IMG/VR virus record: IMGVR_UViG_3300045003_000080
Location: 1 to 64,000 of that record
Length of the DNA stretch: 64,000 nucleotides
From: a virus
Strand: one strand, 5' to 3'
In this document: piece by piece, positions 30,290 through 36,502 of the stretch
How positions within the stretch are numbered: position 1 is the first letter of the stretch
Layout of the letters: each line of letters opens with the position of its first letter
Position numbers and translations under genes: made by a program
The notes under the pieces: generated by a model
Seen by the model: the letters and a program-made list of their open reading frames with translations, nothing else
What the model was told of the DNA's origin: nothing
Database searches by the model: none

Positions 30290-30554
30290 ACGCGCAGGTC
30301 AACGCGGGTTTTGCAGAAACCGACGACGAAGCAGTGTGACCGTTCCTCGCCGTACGCCCTTGACCTGCGTAAACGCTTTGTGAGGCCCCAGCGTTTAACG
30401 TCCACACGTTGACTTGTGGCCTAAAAATCAATAGGCTAAAGGGGAGGGCGGGCGGAGACACTAACATTGTGGGGGTCAAAAACGGGCCCCAAAATTGGTC
30501 TAGACCAAGTATAGCAGATGGCTGATATACCCAGGTTGCGCGTATGATCACAGC
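30290..30554 (+). other. intergenic control region with a 14-bp palindrome
   Basis: A very short frame (30287-30340, 17 residues) is not convincing. The region is locally A/T-richer and has TTGGTCTAGACCAA at 30495-30508, a perfect palindrome likely to be an operator, and TATGAT at 30543-30548, the -10 box of the next gene. Confidence 0.6.
30495..30508. promoter_or_regulatory. palindromic operator candidate
   Basis: TTGGTCTAGACCAA is a perfect 14-bp palindrome 35 bases before a -10 box, where a dimeric activator or repressor would act. Confidence 0.6.
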
Positions 30555-30944
30555 ATGGGCCGTCCCCGTATCCACCCGAAACCCACCACCCTGCGCGCCA
30601 GTGTGAACTACCTGGTGCCCTGGGACCGCGACGGCAACCTGTTGCGTAACACCAAAGGGTTGCCACGCGACCAGGTCGTGTGGCGGATGAACGCCCAGTT
30701 CAAAGCCACGTTACGGCCAGTGTCGATCCACTGGACCGAGTACGAAACGTCGGGCAACCAGCACGACTGGTACGAGTTCCGCGACTACTACGACCACGTG
30801 TACCCGATGTTCCGGGACCAGGTCGACGAGCTGCGCGCTACCGGGCACGGCGACCGGCCGTCGGTGTACGGGATCTGGGACGTCGCCAAAGCGGCGTCCG
30901 ACGGGGTCCTGTTTTTCGGGGTGCGGCTGGTGGCGATCCTGTGA
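30555..30944 (+). CDS. hypothetical protein
   Basis: A 129-residue basic, aromatic-rich protein (YLVPWDRDGNLLRN, HDWYEFRDYYDHVYPMFRDQ). It starts six bases after TATGAT, so the mRNA is probably leaderless. It is followed by a GTGA overlap. Not recognised. Confidence 0.65.
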   Translation: MGRPRIHPKPTTLRASVNYLVPWDRDGNLLRNTKGLPRDQVVWRMNAQFKATLRPVSIHWTEYETSGNQHDWYEFRDYYDHVYPMFRDQVDELRATGHGDRPSVYGIWDVAKAASDGVLFFGVRLVAIL

Positions 30945-31273
30945 CGTACGAGGAACGCGACGAGAAGTCCGGTGCCCCGCATTGCGATCCGTCTGTTCTC
31001 CACCCGCCAACGGTTTGCCGCTACTGTGATATGTATCCGGATTGGCAGGCGATGCGGGAACGCGCCCGGATCAACTACACCGGCGAGAACGACCCCGACA
31101 AGGCGCCGTGTCCGAGCCTGTATTTCCGGTCGGCGCAGCGCCGCGACCAGTGGGGTGGTAACCGGGCTGTCCCACACGGGCAGCAGCCGCCACCCATGTG
31201 GACGTGGGGCATGTCGCGGCCTGCCGACGATGACGATCCGCCTCGTCGGCGCAGGTGGTGGCGTGGTGCCTGA
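30941..31273 (+). CDS. hypothetical protein with Cys/His
   Basis: A 110-residue protein starting at GTG 30941 (GTGA overlap). HCDPS, VCRYCDMYPDW and a third Cys (PCPSLYF) could bind one zinc. The C-terminus is Pro/Asp/Arg-rich (DDDDPPRRRRWWRG). Not recognised. Confidence 0.6.
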   Translation: MTYEERDEKSGAPHCDPSVLHPPTVCRYCDMYPDWQAMRERARINYTGENDPDKAPCPSLYFRSAQRRDQWGGNRAVPHGQQPPPMWTWGMSRPADDDDPPRRRRWWRGA

Positions 31274-31472
31274 CGTCACGATCGAGTTCTTCGGTGGGCC
31301 GCTCGACGGGCAGGTCACCGACTGGTTCGACCCGGTGCGGCCTGTGTACTCTTTCGCGCCGAACAGGATGAACCACAAGTATGTGCGCGCCGGCACGCAG
31401 GTCGTGGGGCGCCCGGTCCGGTACCAGTACGTCGGCATGGTCACGGGCGACGAGGCGATGCGTGGGGAGTAA
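31266..31472 (+). CDS. small conserved-type phage protein
   Basis: A 68-residue protein. The start is uncertain: GTG 31266 overlaps the upstream stop and gives MPDVTIEFFGGPLDGQVTDW, a typical beginning of small actinophage proteins (IEFxGGPLDG); ATG 31230 is the alternative. Function unknown. Confidence 0.6.
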   Translation: MPDVTIEFFGGPLDGQVTDWFDPVRPVYSFAPNRMNHKYVRAGTQVVGRPVRYQYVGMVTGDEAMRGE

Positions 31473-31513
31473 CACGTTGCCACACAAACCAGTTGAGTCG
31501 TATCATCCTACGC

Positions 31514-31978
31514 ATGAGTAAGGCTGCTCGACCCATCACCCTCGTCCGAGCGATCTGCACCAGCACCGCCTGCCCCTCCCAGTGGGACGCCTGGGACGCC
31601 GAAGGCCGCTACTACTATCTGCGCTACCGACACGGCTACGGCAGCGTCGAATCAGCCGAAAGCGAAGAGGTCTGGGACAAGCGCTTCGAAAACCTGCAGT
31701 GGGACGAACAGGAGAAGGTCTGGCGCGGCGAAGACCCCGTCACCCTCGAAGCCACCTTCGAACACGGCCACCCCCTCGACGGCCACATCAGCCTCGAAGA
31801 CTTCGCGCAGCTCGCCGGCATCACCCTCGCCGCCAACCTCGACACCACCGGGTTTTGGCGGCATATCCACAACCAGCTCAGCGAAGAGTTCAAGGACGAC
31901 CCGGGCGCACTCGCCCGAGCCGACCAACTCCTGGGCGGCATCGATCTCGACACCGGCGAAGCCATATCCACCAATTGA
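31514..31978 (+). CDS. hypothetical acidic protein
   Basis: A 154-residue acidic protein. TTGCCA, an 18-base spacer and TATCAT (31500-31505) form a good promoter, and the ATG lies eight bases after it, so the mRNA is probably leaderless. A beta-type half (YYYLRYRHGYGSVESAESEE) is followed by a helical half. Not recognised. Confidence 0.65.
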   Translation: MSKAARPITLVRAICTSTACPSQWDAWDAEGRYYYLRYRHGYGSVESAESEEVWDKRFENLQWDEQEKVWRGEDPVTLEATFEHGHPLDGHISLEDFAQLAGITLAANLDTTGFWRHIHNQLSEEFKDDPGALARADQLLGGIDLDTGEAISTN

Positions 31979-32032
31979 CAATCCTCGGCGCCTGCGAGAT
32001 CCTCCGGTTGACTCGTCTCCCCGGAGGTGCTG

Positions 32033-32233
32033 GTGCCGGACTTGACGTATCTCTTCACGATCCGGCAGATCGCCGAGTTCTTCGACGTCCCAGCCCAGCC
32101 CCTGTACCTGGCAGCCTCACGGGGGAAGGTACCCCGGTACGGGCGACGCGGCGACTACCGGTACGACCTCGAGGATTTCTACCCGTTAATACAGGGCCTC
32201 GCGCGGCGTCTCGCCGATCTTGACAGCGCATGA
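32033..32233 (+). CDS. excisionase-like HTH protein
   Basis: A 66-residue protein. FTIRQIAEFFDVPAQPLYLA, GKVPRYGRRGDYRYDLEDF is the pattern of a MerR/excisionase-type winged helix (HTH_17): a short HTH, a wing with a Gly-Arg turn, and a final helix. Proteins of this size act as excisionases or as small regulators. It could be the directionality factor for one of the two recombinases. CCGGAGG lies five bases before GTG 32033. Confidence 0.7.
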   Translation: MPDLTYLFTIRQIAEFFDVPAQPLYLAASRGKVPRYGRRGDYRYDLEDFYPLIQGLARRLADLDSA

Positions 32234-32286
32234 CCACACGTTGATAATTTCTGACTGACCCCGTGTGCCTTGTCCCGGGAGGCGTC

Positions 32287-32511
32287 ATGCCTGTGCGCGC
32301 CTCGAAAGATGGCCGGCTGCCCTGGGGTGTCGTGGACTGGTCGCACGCACCGATGGCTCGGATGGGGATCTCCGGCCTGTGTGTGCACTGTGGGGAGCCC
32401 GCGTACCTTCGCCACCCGTTGACGAACCAGCCGTGTCACAAAGTCTGTGACGACGTGTATGATCGTCATACACGGCAGGTTGCCCGAGCGGCCAATGGGA
32501 GCGCGCTGTAA
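32287..32511 (+). CDS. small zinc-binding protein overlapping a tRNA
   Basis: A 74-residue protein. GLCVHCGEPAYLRH and QPCHKVCDD form CxxC...CxxxC, a single zinc site. GGGAGG precedes ATG 32287. Its last 13 codons lie inside the tRNA-Tyr gene, which is unusual; either the overlap is tolerated or the protein ends there only by chance. Confidence 0.55.
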   Translation: MPVRASKDGRLPWGVVDWSHAPMARMGISGLCVHCGEPAYLRHPLTNQPCHKVCDDVYDRHTRQVARAANGSAL

Positions 32512-32554
32512 ACGCGTCGCGAAAGCTACCCAGGTTCGAATCCTGGACCTGCCA
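32474..32554 (+). tRNA. tRNA-Tyr (GTA)
   Basis: Acceptor GGCAGGT/ACCTGCC, anticodon loop CTGTAAA with GTA at 32508-32510, a long variable arm (class II, as usual for bacterial Tyr), T arm CCAGG-TTCGAAT-CCTGG. CCA is not encoded. Confidence 0.93.
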
Positions 32555-32555
32555 C

Positions 32556-32626
32556 GTCCGAGTGGCCGAGAGGCAAGGCAGCAGCCTGCAAAGCTGCGTA
32601 CGCGGGTTCGAATCCCGCCTTGGACT
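32556..32626 (+). tRNA. tRNA-Cys (GCA)
   Basis: Acceptor GTCCGAG/CTTGGAC with two G-U type pairs, anticodon loop CTGCAAA with GCA at 32588-32590, T arm GCGGG-TTCGAAT-CCCGC. 71 nt. Confidence 0.92.
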
Positions 32627-32631
32627 CCCCT

Positions 32632-32706
32632 GGGCGTGTAGAGCCAACTGGTAGAGCAGCGACGCTTAAAACGTTGTGGTTGCCGGTTCGAATCCGGCCG
32701 CGCCCA
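32632..32706 (+). tRNA. tRNA with Leu anticodon TAA on a class I body
   Basis: Acceptor GGGCGTG/CGCGCCC, anticodon loop CTTAAAA (TAA), only five variable bases (TGGTT), T arm GCCGG-TTCGAAT-CCGGC. The D stem has two G-A type mismatches (GAGC/GAGC). Bacterial Leu tRNAs normally have a long variable arm, so charging is unclear. In Streptomyces the UAA anticodon belongs to bldA. The 3' end lies two bases before the ATG of the next gene. Confidence 0.75.
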
Positions 32707-32707
32707 C

Positions 32708-33277
32708 ATGAACACCCTGACAGCGAACATCAACATCGCGAAAGCACTCGCGGCCAGTGAGCATCCCTACGCGCGCGGCAAAATCATCAGCGACGACCCG
32801 AACGCCCCCAACGGCGCCGGCTCGCCCGAAGGTATTGACTACGTCATCCTGCCCGACCGGTCCGTGCAGTGCAGTGTCGGCTGGTCCCCGCACGTCCAGG
32901 ACGGCGTCATCACTCACTTCTACCAGGACGACAACCAGGTCGAAGGCATCCTCTACGACGTCCCCGAGTTGAACCACCACCCCACCGTCCTAACCAACCT
33001 GCCCGACGGCTCACCGGTGCGCGTCGACAGGGACATCGCCCACATCCTCAAGGCACTGTGGGCGCAGGGCGTCGAAACGTTCGCGTCCTGCCAAGGCGGC
33101 TGCCCCGGTGACGGCAGGCCGGCGAACCTCGCGATGATCGGCTACTACACCTGCGACGAGAACACGGTGCGCGAGTTCTTCAAAGACTTCCCGTACGCCG
33201 AGTTCGAGGATGGCGGCTTCAACACCCGGTTCGTCTGGTTCCAGACGCCCCTCCCGTGCCCGGCGTGCACCCCATGA
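32708..33277 (+). CDS. hypothetical protein
   Basis: A 189-residue protein. The segment VDRDIAHILKALWAQGVETFASCQGG belongs to a widespread pattern of uncharacterised phage and bacterial proteins (alpha-helix with LW.xG, then T..SCxGG). Other Cys are at the C-terminus (PCPACTP). The start lies one base after the tRNA discriminator, so tRNA 3' processing would leave an almost leaderless mRNA. Start chosen because no ribosome-binding site exists for any later ATG. Confidence 0.7.
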   Translation: MNTLTANINIAKALAASEHPYARGKIISDDPNAPNGAGSPEGIDYVILPDRSVQCSVGWSPHVQDGVITHFYQDDNQVEGILYDVPELNHHPTVLTNLPDGSPVRVDRDIAHILKALWAQGVETFASCQGGCPGDGRPANLAMIGYYTCDENTVREFFKDFPYAEFEDGGFNTRFVWFQTPLPCPACTP

Positions 33278-33309
33278 ACGGCGCTGGGCAGAAGTATCAC
33301 ACCCCGCGA

Positions 33310-33328
33310 TAGTACGATCCGACGTATG
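33310..33328 (+). promoter_or_regulatory. -10 box of a leaderless gene (33326)
   Basis: TACGAT at about 33313-33318, followed by seven bases and ATG 33326. Confidence 0.6.
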
Positions 33329-33973
33329 GATGACTTTCCCCGCCTCGAACTACGCACCAAACGCCTCATCCTCACCACCGACGCCGCCCACCTGCTCGAA
33401 CTGGCCGAACTCGCACGCGCCGGCATCCACGACCCCGAAGTACAGCCCTTCAGCACCATGTGGACCGACGTCACCCCCGACGAGCGCCTCGAATCAGTCA
33501 TCGACTGGCACCGCACCCGACGCGAAACCTGGGACGAAAACGACTGGACCCTGCCGTTCTTCGTCCTGCACGCTGGCGCCGTCATCGGCACCCAATCCAT
33601 CAGCGCCGACAACTTCGCGATCCTGCGCACCGTACGCACCGGATCATGGCTCGGACAACGCCACCAGGGCCAAGGGTTCGGCACCGAAATGCGCACCGCC
33701 ATCCTGCACTTCTCGTTTGTCCTGCTCGGCGCCTACTACGCCATGACCAGCGCCCACGACAACAACGCCGCATCCAACGGGGTGTCACGGAAACTTGGCT
33801 ACCGGCACAACGGAATCAGCCGCGTCGTCGTACGGGGCGGCCCCGTCACCGTGCGGCACTACATCATGACGTACGCCGACTGGGAAGGCCGCGAATCGGA
33901 CATCGCCATCGAAGGCGACCTCAACGCGCTCACACGCGCATGCGGTGTCCCCCCCCACGGCACCCTACGATGA
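33326..33973 (+). CDS. GNAT N-acetyltransferase, RimJ/RimL type
   Basis: A 215-residue protein. LRTKRLILTT at the start, FFVLHAGAVIGTQSISADNF (strand 4), GSWLGQRHQGQGFGTEMRTA with the Q/RxxGxG/A acetyl-CoA loop, then SAHDNNAASNGVSRKLGYRH, are the ordered motifs of the family. Members acetylate N-termini or amino groups of small molecules. Its position upstream of the FxSxx peptides could be meaningful but is not proof. mRNA probably leaderless. Confidence 0.87.
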   Translation: MDDFPRLELRTKRLILTTDAAHLLELAELARAGIHDPEVQPFSTMWTDVTPDERLESVIDWHRTRRETWDENDWTLPFFVLHAGAVIGTQSISADNFAILRTVRTGSWLGQRHQGQGFGTEMRTAILHFSFVLLGAYYAMTSAHDNNAASNGVSRKLGYRHNGISRVVVRGGPVTVRHYIMTYADWEGRESDIAIEGDLNALTRACGVPPHGTLR

Positions 33974-33977
33974 TCGT

Positions 33978-34238
33978 GTGCGCGTAGAACAACACCATTA
34001 CATCTCCACCGCCTGCCAACACGGCATCCACACCCGGTGCGCCCGCACCTGCAAATTCTGCGACGCACCCTGCCGATGCGGCTGCGACCACGACGAACGC
34101 GACGACGAGGAACTACATGAAGCGCTCGCCCGGTTCCTCTGGGAAAACGACGCCTGGAACGACCTGACCTCGCACCCGCGAGAACTCGCCGACCAGATCG
34201 TCGGGTTCCTGTGCCGCATCCCCCCGTCCTGCCGGTAG
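33978..34238 (+). CDS. cysteine-rich zinc protein
   Basis: An 86-residue protein. ACQHGIHTRCARTCKFCDAP followed by CRCGCDHD packs six or seven Cys and two His into 30 residues, enough for two zinc ions; the rest is an acidic helix. Starts at GTG 33978 about eight bases after TACGAT (33965-33970). Not recognised. Confidence 0.65.
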   Translation: MRVEQHHYISTACQHGIHTRCARTCKFCDAPCRCGCDHDERDDEELHEALARFLWENDAWNDLTSHPRELADQIVGFLCRIPPSCR

Positions 34239-34246
34239 GAGGATGC

Positions 34247-34438
34247 GTGCGCCTGATCGTCACCAACGGCGCCCAGGCAGTCGACATCACCGTCAAAGGC
34301 GGCGGCGTTAAAGCATTGATACGAGCCGAGAAGGTCGCGCGCCGACTCATGCGGCAATCCGCGAAGACGGCTGCCACCACCCAGCCGTTCGGGTTCACCG
34401 TCCGCTCCGACACCGCACTCGCCGACACCGACGAATAA
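34247..34438 (+). CDS. hypothetical small basic protein
   Basis: A 63-residue protein after TAGGAGGATGC. Beta hairpin-like start (MRLIVTNGAQAVDITVKG) and a basic helix (IRAEKVARRLMRQSAKT). Not recognised. It lies just before the FxSxx peptide unit. Confidence 0.6.
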   Translation: MRLIVTNGAQAVDITVKGGGVKALIRAEKVARRLMRQSAKTAATTQPFGFTVRSDTALADTDE

Positions 34439-34439
34439 G

Positions 34440-34480
34440 TGTGACGACCCCCGGGATTCGTGGTATAAGAGTGGTGTCAG
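34440..34480 (+). promoter_or_regulatory. probable promoter of the FxSxx peptide operon
   Basis: GTGACG, a spacer of about 17 bases and TATAAG lie directly before the three peptide genes, followed by AGAGGAGC. The -35 resembles TTGACG of the other promoters, but the upstream TTTCATCACGC is missing. Confidence 0.55.
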
Positions 34481-34499
34481 TTCCTTCCAGAGGAGCGCA

Positions 34500-34664
34500 G
34501 TGACACCACCCACCCCTACCGAGGCTGCCGTGATCACGCGGATCCCGGACGTGCTGGGGCAGCCCCTCGGCAAGCCGACGCCCGCCACTGCGGCGATCCG
34601 CGACAGGATCCTGCAGAAGAAAAGCACCGAAGTACCAGTCGCCGCCTTCCAATCGTCGATCTAG
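34500..34664 (+). CDS. FxSxx-COOH-type peptide 1
   Basis: A 54-residue peptide ending in VPVAAFQSSI, i.e. F-Q-S-S-I at the carboxyl end. The middle (RIPDVLGQPLGK, AAIRDRIL) follows the pattern of FxSxx-COOH proteins, which are small actinobacterial peptides encoded beside a radical SAM enzyme (FxsB) and considered RiPP-like precursors. GAGGAG precedes GTG 34500. First of three tandem paralogues; no radical SAM gene is in the window. Confidence 0.7.
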   Translation: MTPPTPTEAAVITRIPDVLGQPLGKPTPATAAIRDRILQKKSTEVPVAAFQSSI

Positions 34665-34672
34665 AGGTTGAC

Positions 34673-34852
34673 ATGTCAGCCGCCACCGAAACCCCCATCC
34701 CGTCGCAGGTCGTCGACCTGCGCCAAACGCCGCTCCGCCAACTCGTCAGCGACCGCGAACCCGGCAAAGCGGCCCGCGACGCAGTCGCACGAATCGCGCC
34801 CCCCGACCAGACATCAAAGGTCCCAGTCGCCGCCTTCAACTCATCCCTGTAG
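34673..34852 (+). CDS. FxSxx-COOH-type peptide 2
   Basis: A 59-residue peptide ending in KVPVAAFNSSL (F-N-S-S-L). The region VVDLRQTPLRQLVSDREPGK then ARDAVARI matches the family best of the three (D-x-x-x-x-PL-x-x-L, then a helix before the tail). AGAGG lies before ATG 34673. The spacing to peptide 1 is eight bases. Confidence 0.75.
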   Translation: MSAATETPIPSQVVDLRQTPLRQLVSDREPGKAARDAVARIAPPDQTSKVPVAAFNSSL

Positions 34853-34861
34853 GAGCCGCAC

Positions 34862-35068
34862 GTGACCACCCTCGACGAAACCCCCGTCGCCGCATCGTCG
34901 ACCGAAGAGATGTGGGGCACGCCGGAAACATGGCGAATGCCAGACGCGGGCGACACGCCTCTCGGCCAAGCTGGCACGGGAGAACAGCGTGACGCCGTCG
35001 CGCGACTCGTCCGGAAAGACAAGGGCAGCAGCGCCGTCCCGGTCGCCGCGTTCAACGCCTCACTGTAA
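34862..35068 (+). CDS. FxSxx-COOH-type peptide 3 (FxAxx variant)
   Basis: A 68-residue peptide ending in AVPVAAFNASL (F-N-A-S-L). It keeps PLGQ, RDAVARLV and VPVAAFN but has Ala in place of the signature Ser and a longer acidic N-terminus with two Trp. TAGGAGCCGCAC precedes GTG 34862. The variant may act as a decoy or have drifted. Confidence 0.7.
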   Translation: MTTLDETPVAASSTEEMWGTPETWRMPDAGDTPLGQAGTGEQRDAVARLVRKDKGSSAVPVAAFNASL

Positions 35069-35078
35069 ACAGCACAAC

Positions 35079-35152
35079 GGGCCTATAGCTCAACCCGGCA
35101 GAGCACCTGCTTTGCAAGCAGGGGGTTCGGGGTTCAACTCCCCGTGGGTCCA
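35079..35152 (+). tRNA. tRNA-Ala (TGC)
   Basis: Acceptor GGGCCTA/TGGGTCC with two wobble pairs, anticodon stem CCTGC/GCAGG, loop TTTGCAA with TGC at 35113-35115, T loop TTCAACT. CCA not encoded. Confidence 0.92.
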
Positions 35153-35228
35153 CGGGACGGTGCGGCCACGCTCCGGGAGCAGACGCCGCGCAAGCGGCCC
35201 CACGAGCTGCTGAAATGTGGGTGGCAAC

Positions 35229-35303
35229 GCCCTGTTAGCTCAGCCGGCCGAGAGCGGCTCCCTCGTAAGGAGCAGGTCCGGGGTTCGACTCCCCGACGGG
35301 GCT
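35229..35303 (+). tRNA. tRNA-Thr (CGT)
   Basis: Acceptor GCCCTGT/ACGGGGC, anticodon stem GCTCC/GGAGC, loop CTCGTAA with CGT, T loop TTCGACT. Confidence 0.92.
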
Positions 35304-35356
35304 CGTGGTACTGTAGGATTACATCAAGCGGTGAGGGCGAAAGCCCGGCCGCCCGG

Positions 35357-35430
35357 TGCGGGGTGGCGCAGCTCGGTAGCGCGAAGGGCCCATAACCCTT
35401 GTGTCGCAGGTTCAAATCCTGCCCCCGCCA
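35357..35430 (+). tRNA. initiator-like tRNA-Met (CAT)
   Basis: Anticodon loop CCCATAA with CAT at 35391-35393. Anticodon stem AAGGG/CCCTT has three consecutive G-C pairs next to the loop. The first acceptor position cannot pair (T1 against C72, TGCGGGG/CCCCGCC). The three G-C pairs and the 1-72 mismatch are hallmarks of initiator tRNA. Position 33 is C instead of T. Confidence 0.85.
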
Positions 35431-35529
35431 CTAAGGCGCCGTCCCTCTTGGCCCGTGGGGATTCAACGCCGACAAAGCCTGAGGTCCGAACTCAGTGCGC
35501 GCCCCGCAAGGGGAAACGGGCCTGCCAAA

Positions 35530-35604
35530 CGGAACGTGGGGTAGCCCGGCCGCCCGCCAGCTTTGGGAGCTGGTTCTACGCAGGTTCGAATCCTGCCGTT
35601 CCGA
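35530..35604 (+). tRNA. tRNA-Pro (TGG)
   Basis: Acceptor CGGAACG/CGTTCCG, anticodon stem CCAGC/GCTGG, loop TTTGGGA with TGG at 35564-35566, T loop TTCGAAT. Confidence 0.92.
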
Positions 35605-35618
35605 CAACAACTTGATAT

Positions 35619-35693
35619 GGCCCTATAGCCCAATTGGCAGTAGGCGACGGTCTGAGGGGCCGTACAGTGCAGGTTCGAGTCCTGCTAGGGCCA
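35619..35693 (+). tRNA. tRNA with Leu anticodon GAG on a class I body
   Basis: Acceptor GGCCCTA/TAGGGCC, anticodon stem ACGGT/GCCGT, loop CTGAGGG (GAG), five variable bases (ACAGT), T arm GCAGG-TTCGAGT-CCTGC. The long variable arm of bacterial Leu tRNA is absent. Confidence 0.82.
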
Positions 35694-35694
35694 C

Positions 35695-35767
35695 GCTGAT
35701 GTGGCCCAGTCGGTAGGGCGTCTCCTCGCCATGGAGAAGGTCACGGGTTCGATCCCCGTCATCAGCT
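35695..35767 (+). tRNA. tRNA-Gly (GCC) with C33
   Basis: Acceptor GCTGATG/CATCAGC, anticodon stem TCTCC/GGAGA, loop TCGCCAT: GCC at 35728-35730 preceded by C rather than T at position 33. Confidence 0.88.
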
Positions 35768-35771
35768 CTAT

Positions 35772-35846
35772 GGTCCCGTGGAGCAGCTTGGAGTGCTCGA
35801 CTGCCCGTCAAGCAGTAGGTCGCGAGTTCGAATCTCGTCGGGACCG
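35772..35846 (+). tRNA. tRNA-Asp (GTC) with C33
   Basis: Acceptor GGTCCCG/CGGGACC, anticodon stem ACTGC/GCAGT, loop CCGTCAA: GTC at 35807-35809 preceded by C at position 33. T loop TTCGAAT, discriminator G as usual for Asp. Confidence 0.9.
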
Positions 35847-35862
35847 CTCTACACTGGTTGAT

Positions 35863-36063
35863 ATGGCGAACTTTTTTCATCACGCTGGGGATGTCCTGCA
35901 CGAGGCCCTGCATTCGCTTGGCGACGAGTTCGACAAGGTGTTGGCGGAGCTTAGGCGCGCTGAGCAACCGGCTGTGCACGATGCGGAAGCGGCTGTTGGT
36001 GAGGCTGTGAAGGCTGCTGAGACTGTTGCAGAATCGGCAACTTCGGGTGTCGTCAACAAGTAG
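35863..36063 (+). CDS. small helical protein
   Basis: A 66-residue protein, an amphipathic helix throughout (FFHHAGDVLHEALHSLGDEF, then Ala/Glu/Val-rich). TACACT (35850-35855) lies seven bases before the ATG, so the mRNA is probably leaderless. Not recognised. It could associate with membranes or form a coiled coil. Confidence 0.6.
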   Translation: MANFFHHAGDVLHEALHSLGDEFDKVLAELRRAEQPAVHDAEAAVGEAVKAAETVAESATSGVVNK

Positions 36064-36085
36064 ACGCCATTAGTACTATGGCGCT

Positions 36086-36502
36086 ATGGGACCACTCTTC
36101 ACGGGTGACGTGCCCGTGCTACTCGACGTCGACCTTGACCCCGATCAACGGCAACTAGTTGCCAAGGTGATCGGCGACATGCCACCAGCCGATTGGTTGC
36201 GCGGGGTGATTCTGCGTGCCGCACTGTGGCAGGTAGCCGTCCGAGAGTTGCGCGAAGGCGACCCGCAACGCCACGACTGGACGTCGGAGAATCTGCCGAC
36301 GTGCCTTGTCGAGATCCTTGACGCCCAGGCGGGGAAGCTTCATTCGCCCGGTGGCGCGGTGCGCAGGTGTCTCGCGGATATCCTCAACGTGTACGACGGG
36401 ATGATGATCTACGACGACGGTGTTGCTGAGGCGCACGAAGAGATGTGGCGGGGGAGTCTGAGCACGAGCGAGTTCGTCGACGCGAAGGCGCGCCGGCCGT
36501 GA
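36086..36502 (+). CDS. hypothetical protein
   Basis: A 138-residue protein. TACTAT lies six bases before ATG 36086 (leaderless). Mostly helical, with QRQLVAKVIGDMPPADWLRG and LRAALWQVAVRELREG. Ends in a GTGA overlap with the HAD-like gene. Not recognised. Confidence 0.65.
   Translation: MGPLFTGDVPVLLDVDLDPDQRQLVAKVIGDMPPADWLRGVILRAALWQVAVRELREGDPQRHDWTSENLPTCLVEILDAQAGKLHSPGGAVRRCLADILNVYDGMMIYDDGVAEAHEEMWRGSLSTSEFVDAKARRP

Noticed and set aside
35431-35529. A possible Arg (CCG) tRNA: CTGAG-GTCCGAA-CTCAG looks like an anticodon arm
   Set aside because: No T arm, no acceptor stem and no D arm can be drawn around it. It may be a decayed tRNA but is not supported.
35873-35887. TTTTTTCATCACGC, similar to the accessory promoter element
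   Set aside because: It lies inside the coding sequence of the 35863 gene (FFHHA), lacks ACTTGAC and a -10, so it is probably chance.
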